Source of the DNA: an uncultured Prochlorococcus sp.
GTDB lineage: Bacteria; Cyanobacteriota; Cyanobacteriia; PCC-6307; Cyanobiaceae
Assembly: GCA_902595175.1 (NCBI GenBank)
Contig: CACJPB010000006.1
Coordinates: 1-50,783 of the forward strand
Direction of reading: 5' to 3'
DNA length: 50,783 nt
Part shown: one piece after another, positions 42,449 to 50,783 of the stretch
Layout: each line of letters starts with the position of its first letter
Position numbering within the stretch: the first letter of the stretch is position 1
The notes under the pieces: model-generated
What the model saw: the letters and a program-made list of their open reading frames with translations, nothing else
The model's database searches: none
Told to the model about the DNA's origin: nothing
Made by a program: the position numbers and the translations under genes

Positions 42449-43504
42449 ATGCTGAATTCCAATCCTAAAGAAACTGAAGATTTAAGAATTTATCAAATTA
42501 TTGACGCTAATCTAGATAGAGCCAGAGAAGGACTAAGAGTATTAGAGGATTGGGCTAGATTTGGCCTAGGTAAAGAAAAATATGTTGAAAAGATTAAAAA
42601 TTTTAGACAAATTTTAGGAAAAAATCATTTAGAAGTTTATAAACAATCTAGAAATCACATTGAGGACAATTGTAAAGGATTGACTCATCAAGAGCAATTC
42701 AACAGAAAAACTTCTGAGCAAATTATAAGTTCTAATTCAGCCAGAGTTCAAGAAGCATTAAGAGTCATAGAAGAATTCTCAAGGCTTCAGAATCATGAGC
42801 TTTCAAAAATCGCTTCTGAAATTAGATATGAAATTTATACTATTGAAATTGACTTATTGAGTTATAGCAAATTCAAGAAATCGGAGGAAATATTAAAAGA
42901 AAATGACTTATATGTAATAACTGATCAAAAAGACAATTTATTAGAAATAATAGAAGAGATTTTAATTGCCGGAGTAAGAATTATTCAACATAGATTTAAA
43001 ACGGGAACTGATCGAGATCATCTTCAAGAAGCAATTAAGATTAAAAATCTATGTAAAAGATATAATTCTTTGTTTATCGTTAACGATAGACTTGATATAG
43101 CTTTAGCATCCAACGCTGATGGGATTCATCTTGGTCAGGACGATTTAGATTTAAAAGCCGCAAGAAAACTATTAGGATATTCAAAAATTATCGGAATAAG
43201 TGCAAATAATTCAATAGATATTTCAAATGCTCTTAAGGAGGGTTGTGATTACATAGGAATAGGGCCAGTATTTGAAACTGCAACAAAAAAAGATAAAATA
43301 CCTTTAGGTATTGAAAAAATCAAAACATTAACAAAGGATTTAAATATTCCTTGGTTTGCTATTGGAGGAATCAAGTCAAATAATATTTCATATTTAAAAA
43401 GAAATGGGTTTAAAAAAGTTGCATTAGTTTCGGAATTAATGAATTCTGAAGATCCTAAAGAAGACGCTATGATGATTCTAAAAAAGTTGTCTCATGAAAA
43501 TTAG
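42449..43504 (+). CDS. thiE: Thiamine-phosphate synthase with N-terminal extension
   Basis: ThiE couples the pyrimidine and thiazole halves of thiamine. The C-terminal TIM barrel (from about residue 145) has IQHRFKTGTDRDHLQEAIKI, FIVNDRLDIALASNADGIHL, GQDDLDLKAARKLLG, GIGPVFETATKKDKIPLGI and WFAIGGIKSNN. The first 140 residues (YQIIDANLDRAREGLRVLED onward) are the cyanobacterial extension, related to ThiD2-like domains. It overlaps thiS by 11 bases. Confidence 0.93.
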   Translation: MLNSNPKETEDLRIYQIIDANLDRAREGLRVLEDWARFGLGKEKYVEKIKNFRQILGKNHLEVYKQSRNHIEDNCKGLTHQEQFNRKTSEQIISSNSARVQEALRVIEEFSRLQNHELSKIASEIRYEIYTIEIDLLSYSKFKKSEEILKENDLYVITDQKDNLLEIIEEILIAGVRIIQHRFKTGTDRDHLQEAIKIKNLCKRYNSLFIVNDRLDIALASNADGIHLGQDDLDLKAARKLLGYSKIIGISANNSIDISNALKEGCDYIGIGPVFETATKKDKIPLGIEKIKTLTKDLNIPWFAIGGIKSNNISYLKRNGFKKVALVSELMNSEDPKEDAMMILKKLSHEN

Positions 43505-43703
43505 GGTAAATGGAGAAGAAAAAAAAATAGAACTTGATCAAGGAAATGCTCTACTATCTACAGCTCTTCACCATATGGGGTATAAACCAAACACAATTGT
43601 AGTGGAGTTAAATAATTTAATTATAAATTCAATGAAATGGGAAAAAGTGAAGCTTAAAGATGGTGATAATTTAGAAATTGTTTCAATAGTTGGTGGCGGA
43701 TGA
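43494..43703 (+). CDS. thiS: Sulfur carrier protein ThiS
   Basis: This 69-residue ubiquitin-like protein ends in the essential GG dipeptide with one extra Gly (SIVGGG). Thiocarboxylated ThiS supplies sulfur for the thiazole ring. The body MKIRVNGEEKKIELDQGNAL is typical. The ATG lies inside the end of thiE (11-base overlap), so the two thiamine genes are coupled. Confidence 0.92.
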   Translation: MKIRVNGEEKKIELDQGNALLSTALHHMGYKPNTIVVELNNLIINSMKWEKVKLKDGDNLEIVSIVGGG

Positions 43704-43815
43704 AGGAAAAATATTGAATGTATTAAAAATCTTCATATTTTTTTAAGTTTAGGCTTGAAACAATAGCCAAATTTCTCCTTTTTTCGTTTTATATTTTTAT
43801 TACTTAAATTTAACA

Positions 43816-43983
43816 ATGAAAGAAAAAATTGATAGCAACTCAAGGTCTCTAAAATGGGAGCAAAATGGGGAGTTAGCACATAAAGATCTCTCCGAGCTGA
43901 TTGAAAGATTAAAAAATGTAGAAAGTGAACATACCTCATCTGAGCTCTCTAGATTAGGTACAAAATCAAACAAAAAAGATTAA
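43816..43983 (+). CDS. 55-residue hydrophilic small protein
   Basis: An ATG frame of 55 codons reads MKEKIDSNSRSLKWEQNGEL, AHKDLSELIERLKNVESEHT and SSELSRLGTKSNKKD. The charged, helical pattern and the use of Glu, Ser and Trp argue for a real gene. The long - strand frame across this region (43733-43939) has a worse composition and is rejected. No family was recognised. Confidence 0.65.
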   Translation: MKEKIDSNSRSLKWEQNGELAHKDLSELIERLKNVESEHTSSELSRLGTKSNKKD

Positions 43984-44049
43984 ATTTGTTACTAAAATCT
44001 TGTTTTTATAAAAATTTGTACCAAATTAAAAATACTGAATATAAAATAA

Positions 44050-44181
44050 ATGCCGAAAAGATTTCCAGAGTGGGTAAATACAGAAGTCGTTTTAAAAGCA
44101 ATCAAAATGAGAGAAGAAGGAATGCTATCAAAACAACTAAATTTGTGGATAGAAAACCTATTAGAAATAGAAAAAAAGTGA
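44050..44181 (+). CDS. 43-residue small protein
   Basis: An ATG frame reads MPKRFPEWVNTEVVLKAIKM and REEGMLSKQLNLWIENLLEI before EKK. It has a clear amphipathic helical pattern, while the longer overlapping frame at 43986-44189 is basic, low in hydrophobics and less protein-like. I therefore prefer this one. It converges on larB with a four-base gap. Function unknown. Confidence 0.55.
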   Translation: MPKRFPEWVNTEVVLKAIKMREEGMLSKQLNLWIENLLEIEKK

Positions 44182-44185
44182 TTAT

Positions 44186-44842
44186 TTAGGAAATACTTTT
44201 AATAATTCTCAGAGCCGCCATTGCTGCTCCGTAACCATTATCTATATTCATAACTGCAATACCTGGAGAACAGCTTGACAACATACTATTTAAAGCAGTT
44301 TCTCCATCCTTGCTAACGCCGTATCCTACTGAGACAGGTACTGCAATTATCGGTTGAGCCAATAATCCGCCCACAACTGTTGCCAAAGCTCCTTCCATTC
44401 CAGCACAAACTATTAATACATCATATTTATTAATTTCTTCTAACTGACTCATCAATCGATGAAGTCCCGCTACTCCAACATCTATAAAAGATTGACAATT
44501 CACTCCATAAATTTCTAGCGCTAATTGTGCTTCAAGTGTTACGGCCAAATCACTTGAGCCGCCTGAAATTATAGCAACTTTTTTATTTGTAATTATTTTA
44601 TTAAAATTTTTCCCAATTGTTAGGCAATTTGCTTCTTCATGAAATCGTGCATCATCATACAAATCTAAAAGATAATTAGCCTTTTCATTATTAATCCTAG
44701 TAATGAAAACAACCTCATTTTTACTTAATACATTTCCACATAATCTTTCTAATTGGTCGATACTCTTATCTTGCCCCCAAATAGCCTCAATGAGTCCAAG
44801 CCTATCTCTTCTTTGAAAATCAAACTTGATATCAAAATTCAT
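44186..44842 (-). CDS. larB: LarB-type NaAD carboxylase/hydrolase
   Basis: LarB starts synthesis of the nickel-pincer cofactor by carboxylating and hydrolysing nicotinate adenine dinucleotide. It resembles the PurE/AIR-carboxylase fold. The 218-residue protein shows ITRINNEKANYLLDLYDD near residue 50, then VAIISGGSSDLAVTLEAQLA, FIDVGVAGLHRLMSQLEEI, VLIVCAGMEGALATVVGGLL and PVSVGYGV. No larC, larE or larA is present in the window, so whether the full cofactor is made is open. It overlaps the TIGR03792 gene by four bases. Confidence 0.85.
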   Translation of the reverse strand: MNFDIKFDFQRRDRLGLIEAIWGQDKSIDQLERLCGNVLSKNEVVFITRINNEKANYLLDLYDDARFHEEANCLTIGKNFNKIITNKKVAIISGGSSDLAVTLEAQLALEIYGVNCQSFIDVGVAGLHRLMSQLEEINKYDVLIVCAGMEGALATVVGGLLAQPIIAVPVSVGYGVSKDGETALNSMLSSCSPGIAVMNIDNGYGAAMAALRIIKSIS

Positions 44843-45285
44843 CTTTGTTTATCTAATTCTCCCTCATAAATCAATTCAAAAGGATTATCGCCTACATTTA
44901 GAGCAGCTTTAACATTATCTTCAAATTTTTGTTGAACTACATTTACTTCTGACATTGGTATGCTTTTCCATAATTTCTTACTTTTCCAATTTACCAATAT
45001 TAAAGCTTCTTCTTTTTCTTTATCCCAAAATAATTGTCTACCCAAAAAACCATCTTGAGAAGATAACCATGGCTCCCATATTTCTTTTTCCGCATTTAGC
45101 CAAGCTTCTTTTACATCAGTCGGCACTTTAAGTCTTAATTCCTCTATGACCATTTCACTTTGAAAATTATCCATTGTAAGAGCTTTTAAATTGGGAATAT
45201 CAGATTGAGAAATTAAAACTACTAAGCAAATTAATAATAAACAAAATCTTTGAATTTTTTTTTTCAAATTTAAATTAAATCTCAT
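44839..45285 (-). CDS. TIGR03792-like exported protein
   Basis: This 148-residue protein has an N-terminal hydrophobic segment ([16 protein letters not shown]) and a domain that fits the cyanobacterial TIGR03792 family: [40 protein letters not shown] and [20 protein letters not shown]. The family has an ABM-like ferredoxin fold and no known function. It overlaps trmD-ispF by four bases and larB by four bases, so all three are likely one transcript. Confidence 0.8.
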   Translation of the reverse strand: MRFNLNLKKKIQRFCLLLICLVVLISQSDIPNLKALTMDNFQSEMVIEELRLKVPTDVKEAWLNAEKEIWEPWLSSQDGFLGRQLFWDKEKEEALILVNWKSKKLWKSIPMSEVNVVQQKFEDNVKAALNVGDNPFELIYEGELDKQR

Positions 45286-46502
45286 TTTTTCTCAAGAAGA
45301 ACTACTGAATGGCAACTTATACCCTCTTCTCTCCCTTCTGGACCCAATTTTTCATTCGTGGTTGCTTTAATCCCAATTAAACCCTCATCAATATTTAAAA
45401 TTTCAGAAATATTTTTTTTCATTAGTTTTATATGTGGCATTATTTTTGGCCTTTCAGCAACAAGAACACTATCAATATTATTTATTTCCCAACCATCTTG
45501 TCTTATCAAGTCAATTACTTTTGATAACAAAAACAAGCTATCAGCATTTTTCCATTTTTCATCAGATGGGGGGAAATACTTTCCTATGTCGCCCAACGAA
45601 AGAGCTCCCAATAATGCATCCATTATTGAGTGACTTAAAACATCAGCATCACTATGCCCATCCAATCCTAAACTTTCAGGGTGATGCAATTTTACACCTC
45701 CAATAATTAAATCTCTATCCTCTACTAGTCTGTGAATATCGTATCCATTACCTATTCTAAATTTCATGAATTGATTATTTTCTTTTATTATTCTCTTACT
45801 TTGTGGTGATTTTTTGTAGTTTTCATTTGAAATTAAGTCACTTCTTCTCTCCAATGTTCTTTCAAAACTTTTTTTTCTTCTCCACGATTTAATCTCTTCA
45901 TGATTACCGCTCACTAAAATATTTGGCACTTTCATATCTTTAAAAGTTATAGGCCTTGTGTATTGAGGATATTCTAATAAAGAGGAATTATGACTCTCAT
46001 CGACTAAGGAGTCTGGATCACCAAGAGTCCCTGGTAATAACCTAGTCAAACCATTAATTATTGATATAGCAGGTATTTCACCTCCAGAAAGGACATAGTC
46101 GCCTATCGATATCTCTTCATCAGCTAAACATCTAATCCTTTCATCAAAACCTTCATATTGACCACAAATAATTATTATTTGATCCAAAGTGGACCATCTC
46201 GCGAGATCCTTTTGCTTTAAAACTTTACCCTGAGGGGTCATCAGCAAAGTTTTACTTTTAGGTAATTTTCTAATTGATTCATATGCCTTATAAATAGGTT
46301 CAGGTTTTAATACCATACCTGCTCCTCCTCCATAAGGCTTATCGTCTACTTGTCTGTAAGAACCTTCTCCATATTCTCTTAAATCATGTAAATTTACATC
46401 GATCAAATTCTTATCTAGAGCTCTTGTTATGACTCCTAAATTATTTATTAATTCAAAAGCTTTAGGGAACAATGTAATTACATCAAAATTAAAACCACTC
46501 AT
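45282..46502 (-). CDS. trmD-ispF: TrmD-IspF fusion: tRNA m1G37 methyltransferase and MECDP synthase
   Basis: One frame of 406 residues contains two complete enzymes. Residues 1 to about 225 are TrmD ([63 protein letters not shown] and [10 protein letters not shown]). After a linker of about 20 residues, 246-406 is IspF ([51 protein letters not shown], and C-terminal [20 protein letters not shown]). TrmD makes m1G37 in tRNA, and IspF closes the cyclodiphosphate in the MEP pathway. In most bacteria these are separate genes. The ATG at 45767 could also serve as an independent IspF start. Confidence 0.92.
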   Translation of the reverse strand: MSGFNFDVITLFPKAFELINNLGVITRALDKNLIDVNLHDLREYGEGSYRQVDDKPYGGGAGMVLKPEPIYKAYESIRKLPKSKTLLMTPQGKVLKQKDLARWSTLDQIIIICGQYEGFDERIRCLADEEISIGDYVLSGGEIPAISIINGLTRLLPGTLGDPDSLVDESHNSSLLEYPQYTRPITFKDMKVPNILVSGNHEEIKSWRRKKSFERTLERRSDLISNENYKKSPQSKRIIKENNQFMKFRIGNGYDIHRLVEDRDLIIGGVKLHHPESLGLDGHSDADVLSHSIMDALLGALSLGDIGKYFPPSDEKWKNADSLFLLSKVIDLIRQDGWEINNIDSVLVAERPKIMPHIKLMKKNISEILNIDEGLIGIKATTNEKLGPEGREEGISCHSVVLLEKK

Positions 46503-47414
46503 CTATAATTCTTCCTCAAAACCAAACTCAATTAACCTTGATTCTTTTTTTCTCCAATTAGGAACAACTTTCACAAACAACTCTAGGTGAACTGGACCAT
46601 CAATTAATTTTGACATATTTGATCTTGCTGACTGACCAATAATTTTTAACATTGAACCTTTCTTTCCAATAAGAATGCCTTTTTGAGTGGACCTTTCAAC
46701 AATAATAGTAGCCAAAATAGCAGTAAAAACTTTTCCATTTTTCCTTTTCATTTCCTCTCTCTTTTCTATCTTTACTGCGACACTATGAGGTACTTCTTCT
46801 CTTGTATTTTTTAATACCTGTTCTCTTACTAAATCAGATAATAAGTTATCTAATGGCTGGTCGCAAATCGTCTCTTCGCCATAAAGTTTTGGTCCCTCAG
46901 GAAGAAAATTAAGAGCCATATCGACTAGTTCAGAACATCCTTCTCCTTGGGAAGCACTTACAACTTGAAAGTTTCTATTAATTCCAAAAAATCTTCTATA
47001 TTGATTTAATCGTAAATTCCTAAATTCTTTATTAACCAAATCCCACTTATTTAATGCAACAATAAACTCAGTTTTGTTTGCGAGTAGAAAGTTCAAAATA
47101 TATTCATCACCTCTACCAGGTTCTTCACTTGAATCAATTACAAAAATTACAATATCAACTCCATTAATTGCAGATTTTGCGTTTTTCACTAATATCTCTC
47201 CAAGTCGATGATGAGGTTTATGAACACCTGGCGTATCAACAAAAATGATTTGCCCATTGTCTGTAGTAAGTATTCCTTTTAATTTGTTTCTAGTAGTTTG
47301 AGCTATTGGAGAAGTAATTGTTATTTTTTCTCCAATCAATTTATTTATTAAAGTAGATTTACCCACATTTGGCCTTCCTAGTAAAGTTACAAACCCAGAT
47401 CTATAATTAGCCAA
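46503..47414 (-). CDS. era: GTPase Era
   Basis: Era is a GTPase required for 30S maturation. The 303-residue protein has G1 GRPNVGKSTLINKLIG, the switch I region TSPIAQTTRNK, G3 FVDTPGVHKPHH and G4 NKWDLV, and a C-terminal KH domain with KGILIGKKGSMLKIIGQSAR and LFVKVVPNWRKKE. The start is TTG at 47414. It ends one base before the TrmD ATG, so it is the first gene of the era-trmD/ispF-TIGR03792-larB run. Confidence 0.96.
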   Translation of the reverse strand: MANYRSGFVTLLGRPNVGKSTLINKLIGEKITITSPIAQTTRNKLKGILTTDNGQIIFVDTPGVHKPHHRLGEILVKNAKSAINGVDIVIFVIDSSEEPGRGDEYILNFLLANKTEFIVALNKWDLVNKEFRNLRLNQYRRFFGINRNFQVVSASQGEGCSELVDMALNFLPEGPKLYGEETICDQPLDNLLSDLVREQVLKNTREEVPHSVAVKIEKREEMKRKNGKVFTAILATIIVERSTQKGILIGKKGSMLKIIGQSARSNMSKLIDGPVHLELFVKVVPNWRKKESRLIEFGFEEEL

Positions 47415-47452
47415 AGACTTTTAATGCATCAATAATAAAATTCTGATCAAAA

Positions 47453-47980
47453 ATGGAAAAAAAAGCCATAAATTTAAAAGAAGCTTCGTTCACGCAAGCA
47501 ATAAACATATCCGCACAGTGGTGCAAAGAGTGGGGTGAAGATTTACTCAGCGAAGAGGTTTTAGCAGATAGAATCGCAGAGCTAACTAAAACAAGAAATG
47601 GACTTAGAGGATTTTTTGCATACGCTTTATCAGATAAAGATTGTTTTTTGTTAGATAAACTTCCTTTTTCACTAATTTACAAACTGAACGAAGGTGGTGA
47701 TGCTGTAACAGAAATAGTAGTAAAAAATTTAATAATGAGTTCGGCTCAAATTATTATTCATCGAAGAAATCATAATCATGAATATGAGATAACATCAGAA
47801 AACATTTCATATAGATGTAAGGCTATTTTAAGACTGCTAGAAACTAATTCAGTTACAAAGTCTGTCAATCAAGTCCTTAGAGACTTAGATGATATGGGCA
47901 ATAGTTTTGATAATTCAGTAAAGTATGACTCAGAGCAAAAGGAATTTATAAAAAAACAAATTCTTGATATCGCCCATTAA
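47453..47980 (+). CDS. Conserved hypothetical protein
   Basis: This 175-residue cytoplasmic protein is mostly helical, with INISAQWCKEWGEDLLSEEV, FFAYALSDKDCFLLDKLPFS and MSSAQIIIHRRNHNHEYEIT as the most striking segments. I recognise the style of a picocyanobacterial conserved protein but no function. It is divergent from era (38-base gap) and ends just before a symmetrical terminator. Confidence 0.7.
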   Translation: MEKKAINLKEASFTQAINISAQWCKEWGEDLLSEEVLADRIAELTKTRNGLRGFFAYALSDKDCFLLDKLPFSLIYKLNEGGDAVTEIVVKNLIMSSAQIIIHRRNHNHEYEITSENISYRCKAILRLLETNSVTKSVNQVLRDLDDMGNSFDNSVKYDSEQKEFIKKQILDIAH

Positions 47981-47981
47981 A

Positions 47982-48007
47982 AAAGCGTAGAAACAAATCT
48001 ACGCTTT
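47982..48007. terminator. Bidirectional rho-independent terminator
   Basis: AAAGCGTAGA and TCTACGCTTT form a 10-base perfect stem with a six-base loop. The arms carry A-runs and T-runs at their outer ends, so it can terminate the + strand hypothetical gene (ends 47980) and the - strand Bax-inhibitor gene (ends 48032), which converge here. Confidence 0.85.
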
Positions 48008-48031
48008 AGGTTAGTTATATAAGTAATGTGT

Positions 48032-48769
48032 TTAGTCTCTTCTTCCACCGCCTTGTAGTGCGATCATTAATCTCAATATAAAAACAAAAAGATTTATATA
48101 AGTTAGATACATACCTAAAGCTCCTGCAAGATATTGATCGTCATTATATCTTCTTGGCATTGTATAGAAATCAACAAAAGACATTGCAACGAATAAGACA
48201 GTTCCAAAGCCTGCAATTATCAATTCGAGTCCTGAACCTCCAAAAACTCCTGGAGCAAAGAATCCTCCAATTAATTGGACAAACATCGCTATAAGCAGAC
48301 CTATCAATCCAAGACCAACTACTCCACTTAGTGCTTGTCCAACACTATCACTCATTCTTTGGCCAGTGTAAGAGGCAATAACGAAAGTTATACCAGTGGC
48401 TAAGGCAGCTGTTCCAACCGAACCAATACCAATTGTTCCTATTGCTAAAGCAACTATTCCACTTAAGGTGAATCCAGTTAACAAACTAAATCCTGTTAAC
48501 AAGGGTAGGGCCTTCGCATTATTTGCATTATTTGCAGCACTTGTGGCTATAAAAAACAAAATCAATTCTGCAATTAATGCAACTATTGAAAGAGGCTGGA
48601 AAAGCCTAGGATTTGTTGCTATCAATGAGACACCTGCTAAAACGCCTAAAGAAGTTAGAACCATACCTCCACCAACGTAAGGTAAAGCTTTTTGAACAAC
48701 ATTAGGTCCAACAATTGAACTAGTTTGTGCTTCACGAATAGCTTGATTGAAATTACTACTTGCTGGCAT
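48032..48769 (-). CDS. Bax inhibitor-1/YccA family membrane protein
   Basis: This 245-residue protein has about seven membrane spans and fits the Bax-inhibitor-1 (UPF0005) family. It begins with a hydrophilic N-terminus and VQKALPYVGGGMVLTSLGVL. Mid-protein it has LATGITFVIASYTGQRMSDS, and toward the end it has VDFYTMPRRYNDDQYLAGAL followed by YLTYINLFVFILRLMIALQG. The D-x-Y and later Y-L-x-x-I-N-L-F pattern marks the family. It may act as a calcium or proton-linked channel. The role in cyanobacteria is not known. Confidence 0.9.
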   Translation of the reverse strand: MPASSNFNQAIREAQTSSIVGPNVVQKALPYVGGGMVLTSLGVLAGVSLIATNPRLFQPLSIVALIAELILFFIATSAANNANNAKALPLLTGFSLLTGFTLSGIVALAIGTIGIGSVGTAALATGITFVIASYTGQRMSDSVGQALSGVVGLGLIGLLIAMFVQLIGGFFAPGVFGGSGLELIIAGFGTVLFVAMSFVDFYTMPRRYNDDQYLAGALGMYLTYINLFVFILRLMIALQGGGRRD

Positions 48770-48842
48770 TTTCTTTTTTAAATATGAGGCTATTCTACTC
48801 GATTTTTAAAATTTCAGGGTACGGATCTCCAGAGTTATGAAG

Positions 48843-49799
48843 TTATTGATAAGCCTCAATAATTTTTTGAACTAAAGGATGACGAACTACATCTTCAACA
48901 GTTAAATAACAAAATTTTATACCTTGAGTTTCAGAGAAAATTCTCGATGCTTCGATGAGGCCGCTTTCCTGATCTTTTTTTAAATCAATTTGTGTGATAT
49001 CTCCATTTACAACCATTTTTGATCTCTCTCCTAATCTGGTCAAAAACATTCTCATTTGAGAGCAAGTAGTATTTTGTGCTTCATCCAGGATAACTATGGA
49101 ATTGTCTAAGGTTCTGCCTCTCATAAATGCCAAAGGAGCAACTTCAATAATTCCCTTATCAATTAACGAATTTGTTCTGTCAATCCCGAAAATACTATGT
49201 AAAGAATCAAATAGGGGTCTTAAATATGGATCTACTTTTTGTTGCAAATCACCAGGTAGGAAGCCCAAACTTTCACCAGCTTCTACAGCAGGTCTAGTTA
49301 AAACAATTTTTTCAATTTTTTTCTCGTTCAATAGTCGTGCCGCGCAAACAGTTGCTAAAAATGTCTTACCAGTTCCAGCTGGACCAATCGCAAAGGTAAG
49401 ATCAAAATTTTCAATTGATTCAACATATTCTTTTTGCCTTATAGTTCTTGGTCTTAAATATCTTCCTTCTTTGGAACGCGCAAGAATTTTTTTTCCTAGT
49501 TCAGCATGTGAAGATGACTCTCCCATATTTAAAGAACTTAAAGCCGCTTTAAGATCTACCTCTGGGACTTCTAACCCTTGTTCCCAAATTGGTCTTGTTA
49601 GTTCTACTAATGCTGAGGCCCTCTCAATTTTAGATATGACACCGTTCATCTCAAGTTGTAAGCCTCTTATAGTTAAAGAAACTCCTGTAAGAGACTCAAA
49701 TTTTTTTAAGAAAGAATTACCAGGTCCAGATAATGCTGTAGCGGCATCAGAGCTTGGCAAATCTATTTTGAAGTGACCAGTTTTGGAAACTTCCTTCAT
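48843..49799 (-). CDS. phoH: PhoH-family ATPase
   Basis: This 318-residue PhoH-like P-loop ATPase has Walker A FAIGPAGTGKTFLATVCAAR, the family segment KIVLTRPAVEAGESLGFLPG, and Walker B SIVILDEAQNTTCSQMRMFL followed by VVNGDITQIDL. An N-terminal KH-like region (GVSLTIRGLQLEMNGVISKI) is present as in the standard bacterial PhoH-like proteins. RNA-related functions are suspected. It is the last gene of the ffh-rpsP-phoH run. Confidence 0.93.
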   Translation of the reverse strand: MKEVSKTGHFKIDLPSSDAATALSGPGNSFLKKFESLTGVSLTIRGLQLEMNGVISKIERASALVELTRPIWEQGLEVPEVDLKAALSSLNMGESSSHAELGKKILARSKEGRYLRPRTIRQKEYVESIENFDLTFAIGPAGTGKTFLATVCAARLLNEKKIEKIVLTRPAVEAGESLGFLPGDLQQKVDPYLRPLFDSLHSIFGIDRTNSLIDKGIIEVAPLAFMRGRTLDNSIVILDEAQNTTCSQMRMFLTRLGERSKMVVNGDITQIDLKKDQESGLIEASRIFSETQGIKFCYLTVEDVVRHPLVQKIIEAYQ

Positions 49800-49835
49800 C
49801 TAGTTATTGAATAAGAATAAAAATTTATCAAATCA

Positions 49836-50201
49836 CTAGCTTTGAGCTTCATTACTTTCGCTTGCAGCTTCATTACTATCATTTCCTTCTGCTTTAATTT
49901 TAGCCTTAGCTAATTTTTCCTTCTCTAACTTTGCTTTACCAATTGCGATAGAGGGTCTTTCTGTTTTTTCTAATAACCCTCCCTTTTCTAGTAAAGTTCT
50001 CACAACATCAGTTGGCTGAGCACCCTGAGTAAGTCTTGTTCTTAAAGCTTCTGTGTCAAGCCTGGTTTCCTTAGTTCTTGGATTATAAAAACCTAGTTCT
50101 TGCAGGGGTCTACCATCTCTTCTGGAAGTACTGTTGCATGCAACAATTCTGAAACTTGCCTCTTTTTTCTTTCCAAAGCGCTTAAGGCGCAATTTAATCA
50201 T
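49836..50201 (-). CDS. rpsP: 30S ribosomal protein S16
   Basis: This 121-residue S16 starts [20 protein letters not shown] and has the conserved [20 protein letters not shown] with PRTKE and [18 protein letters not shown]. The C-terminal 35 residues are a Lys/Glu/Ala and Asn/Ser tail ([13 protein letters not shown]) that is longer than in E. coli (82 residues) but common in cyanobacteria. It is close to ffh (54-base gap) and phoH (36-base gap). Confidence 0.97.
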   Translation of the reverse strand: MIKLRLKRFGKKKEASFRIVACNSTSRRDGRPLQELGFYNPRTKETRLDTEALRTRLTQGAQPTDVVRTLLEKGGLLEKTERPSIAIGKAKLEKEKLAKAKIKAEGNDSNEAASESNEAQS

Positions 50202-50255
50202 CTTAAATTAATGCGTTTTTAATAATAATATCATTTAAAGGTAAAAATATAGAAA

Positions 50256-50783
50256 CTATAAATCGGCAAAACCTTTTTTCTTTTTATTATTTTTTTGTTT
50301 TTTCATTGGCTTATTACCACTTATCCCTCCCATCCCTGGCATACCACCCATTCCTGGCATACCACCCATTCCTGGCATACCACCCATTCCTGGCATACCT
50401 CCGTTAGACATTTGTTTCATAAAACCTCTCATTCTTTGAAAATCAGCTAAAACTTTATCTACATCTTTTGCTTCATAACCACTACCCTGTGCAATCCTTT
50501 GTCTTCTTGAGGGGTGAGCAGCAAGAACTTCGGGTTTTTGTTTCTCCTCAAGAGTCATTGACGAGATCATAGATTCTATTTTCTTAAGTTGGTCTTCTCC
50601 ATCTTTTATCATCCCATCATCTATTTTGTTCATTCCGGGAATCAATTTAATCAATCCACCAAGAGAACCCATTCTTTTGATTAATCTCATTTGCTTTACA
50701 AAATCATTAAAATCAAAAGTCGCTTCTTGGAGTTTCTTTTGCATCGCTTCTGCATCAGCAAGTTCAACTTCTTTTTGTGCTTT
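50256..50783 (-). CDS. ffh: Signal recognition particle protein Ffh, 3' end only
   Basis: The frame enters from the right edge and is the C-terminal M domain of Ffh, which binds SRP RNA and signal peptides. The Met at 50744 is internal. Reading continues upstream as KAQKEVELADAEA. Diagnostic parts are FDFNDFVKQMRLIKRMGSLG, LIKLIPGMNKIDDG, HPSRRQRIAQGSGYEAKDV and DFQRMRGFMKQMS. The tail is a Met/Gly/Pro repeat, GGMPGM repeated, ending with a Lys-rich segment. The G domain is outside the window. Confidence 0.95.
   Translation of the reverse strand, partial: KAQKEVELADAEAMQKKLQEATFDFNDFVKQMRLIKRMGSLGGLIKLIPGMNKIDDGMIKDGEDQLKKIESMISSMTLEEKQKPEVLAAHPSRRQRIAQGSGYEAKDVDKVLADFQRMRGFMKQMSNGGMPGMGGMPGMGGMPGMGGMPGMGGISGNKPMKKQKNNKKKKGFADL
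50338..50400 (-). repeat. 18-base tandem repeat in the ffh tail, 3.5 copies
   Basis: The unit GGCATACCACCCATTCCT repeats at 50338, 50356 and 50374 plus a half copy. It encodes the six-residue GGMPGM repeats of the Ffh M-domain tail. The copies are almost identical, so copy number probably varies between strains. Confidence 0.85.

Noticed and set aside
43733-43939. 68-codon frame on the - strand
   Set aside because: It is antisense to the 55-codon + strand gene at 43816, which has a much more protein-like composition.
43986-44189. 67-codon + strand frame
   Set aside because: It is very basic, with no hydrophobic core and no plausible ATG. The 43-codon frame in another phase is preferred.
1-50783. 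CRISPR arrays, transposases or integrases
   Set aside because: I found no regularly spaced direct repeats of 25-40 bases, no DDE or tyrosine-recombinase motifs and no terminal inverted repeats in the window.

Overview
The window is very AT-rich, densely coded DNA. Its gene content points to a high-light-type Prochlorococcus or a very close marine picocyanobacterium. The signs are a cobalamin CbiET-type methyltransferase, cyanobacteria-restricted families (DUF3122, DUF3611, DUF3764 and TIGR03792-like proteins), a ThiE with the cyanobacterial N-terminal extension, a small phnDCEE operon, and many lineage-specific ORFs of 30-100 codons. The organism call is an inference from content, not from a database match.

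Region 1 (1-18.3 kb) is a cell-surface polysaccharide island. On the + strand it opens with rfbB (partial), rfbD, rfbA and rfbC, which make dTDP-L-rhamnose. The - strand then carries a Wzm/Wzt-type polysaccharide ABC exporter, glucose-1-phosphate cytidylyltransferase (rfbF), an RgpF-like protein, an L-2-hydroxyglutarate-oxidase-like FAD enzyme, two SDR sugar-nucleotide enzymes and a second RfbC-like epimerase. These are followed by four large, poorly conserved genes (at least two look like GT-B glycosyltransferases) and a sulfotransferase. Together they look like a pathway for a rhamnose-containing, CDP-sugar-modified and possibly sulfated surface glycan.

Region 2 (18.3-27 kb) is a hypervariable strip of small genes and relics. 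It holds a broken HK97-type phage major capsid gene (18438-18860), a HAD phosphatase, repeated MKRL-type gene starts, a secreted polysaccharide-lyase-like protein preceded by a 30-residue Lys/Cys-rich peptide, an amidohydrolase pseudogene with two lesions, an OstA/LptA-like protein, a c-type cytochrome, lipoproteins and a DUF3764 protein. Several intact small genes here were found by reading the sequence directly.

Region 3 (26.5-31.2 kb) is a Crp/Fnr regulator divergent from phnD-phnC-phnE-phnE (phosphonate/phosphite uptake). It is followed by a degenerate stretch with a possible arsenite-permease (ACR3) 5' relic and tRNA-Ala(GGC).

Region 4 (31.2-50.8 kb) is core genome: lexA with a double LexA-box-like operator, argF, ftsH, ribD, DUF3122, cbiET/cobL, nadK, pheS, surE, DUF3611, ribF, thiE-thiS, larB, TIGR03792, a trmD-ispF in-frame fusion, era, a conserved hypothetical, a Bax-inhibitor-1 family protein, phoH, rpsP and the 3' end of ffh. 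The strongest items for follow-up are the capsid relic, the trmD-ispF fusion, the four-gene unknown glycan block, the Lys/Cys-rich peptide plus lyase pair, and the possible acr3 relic.
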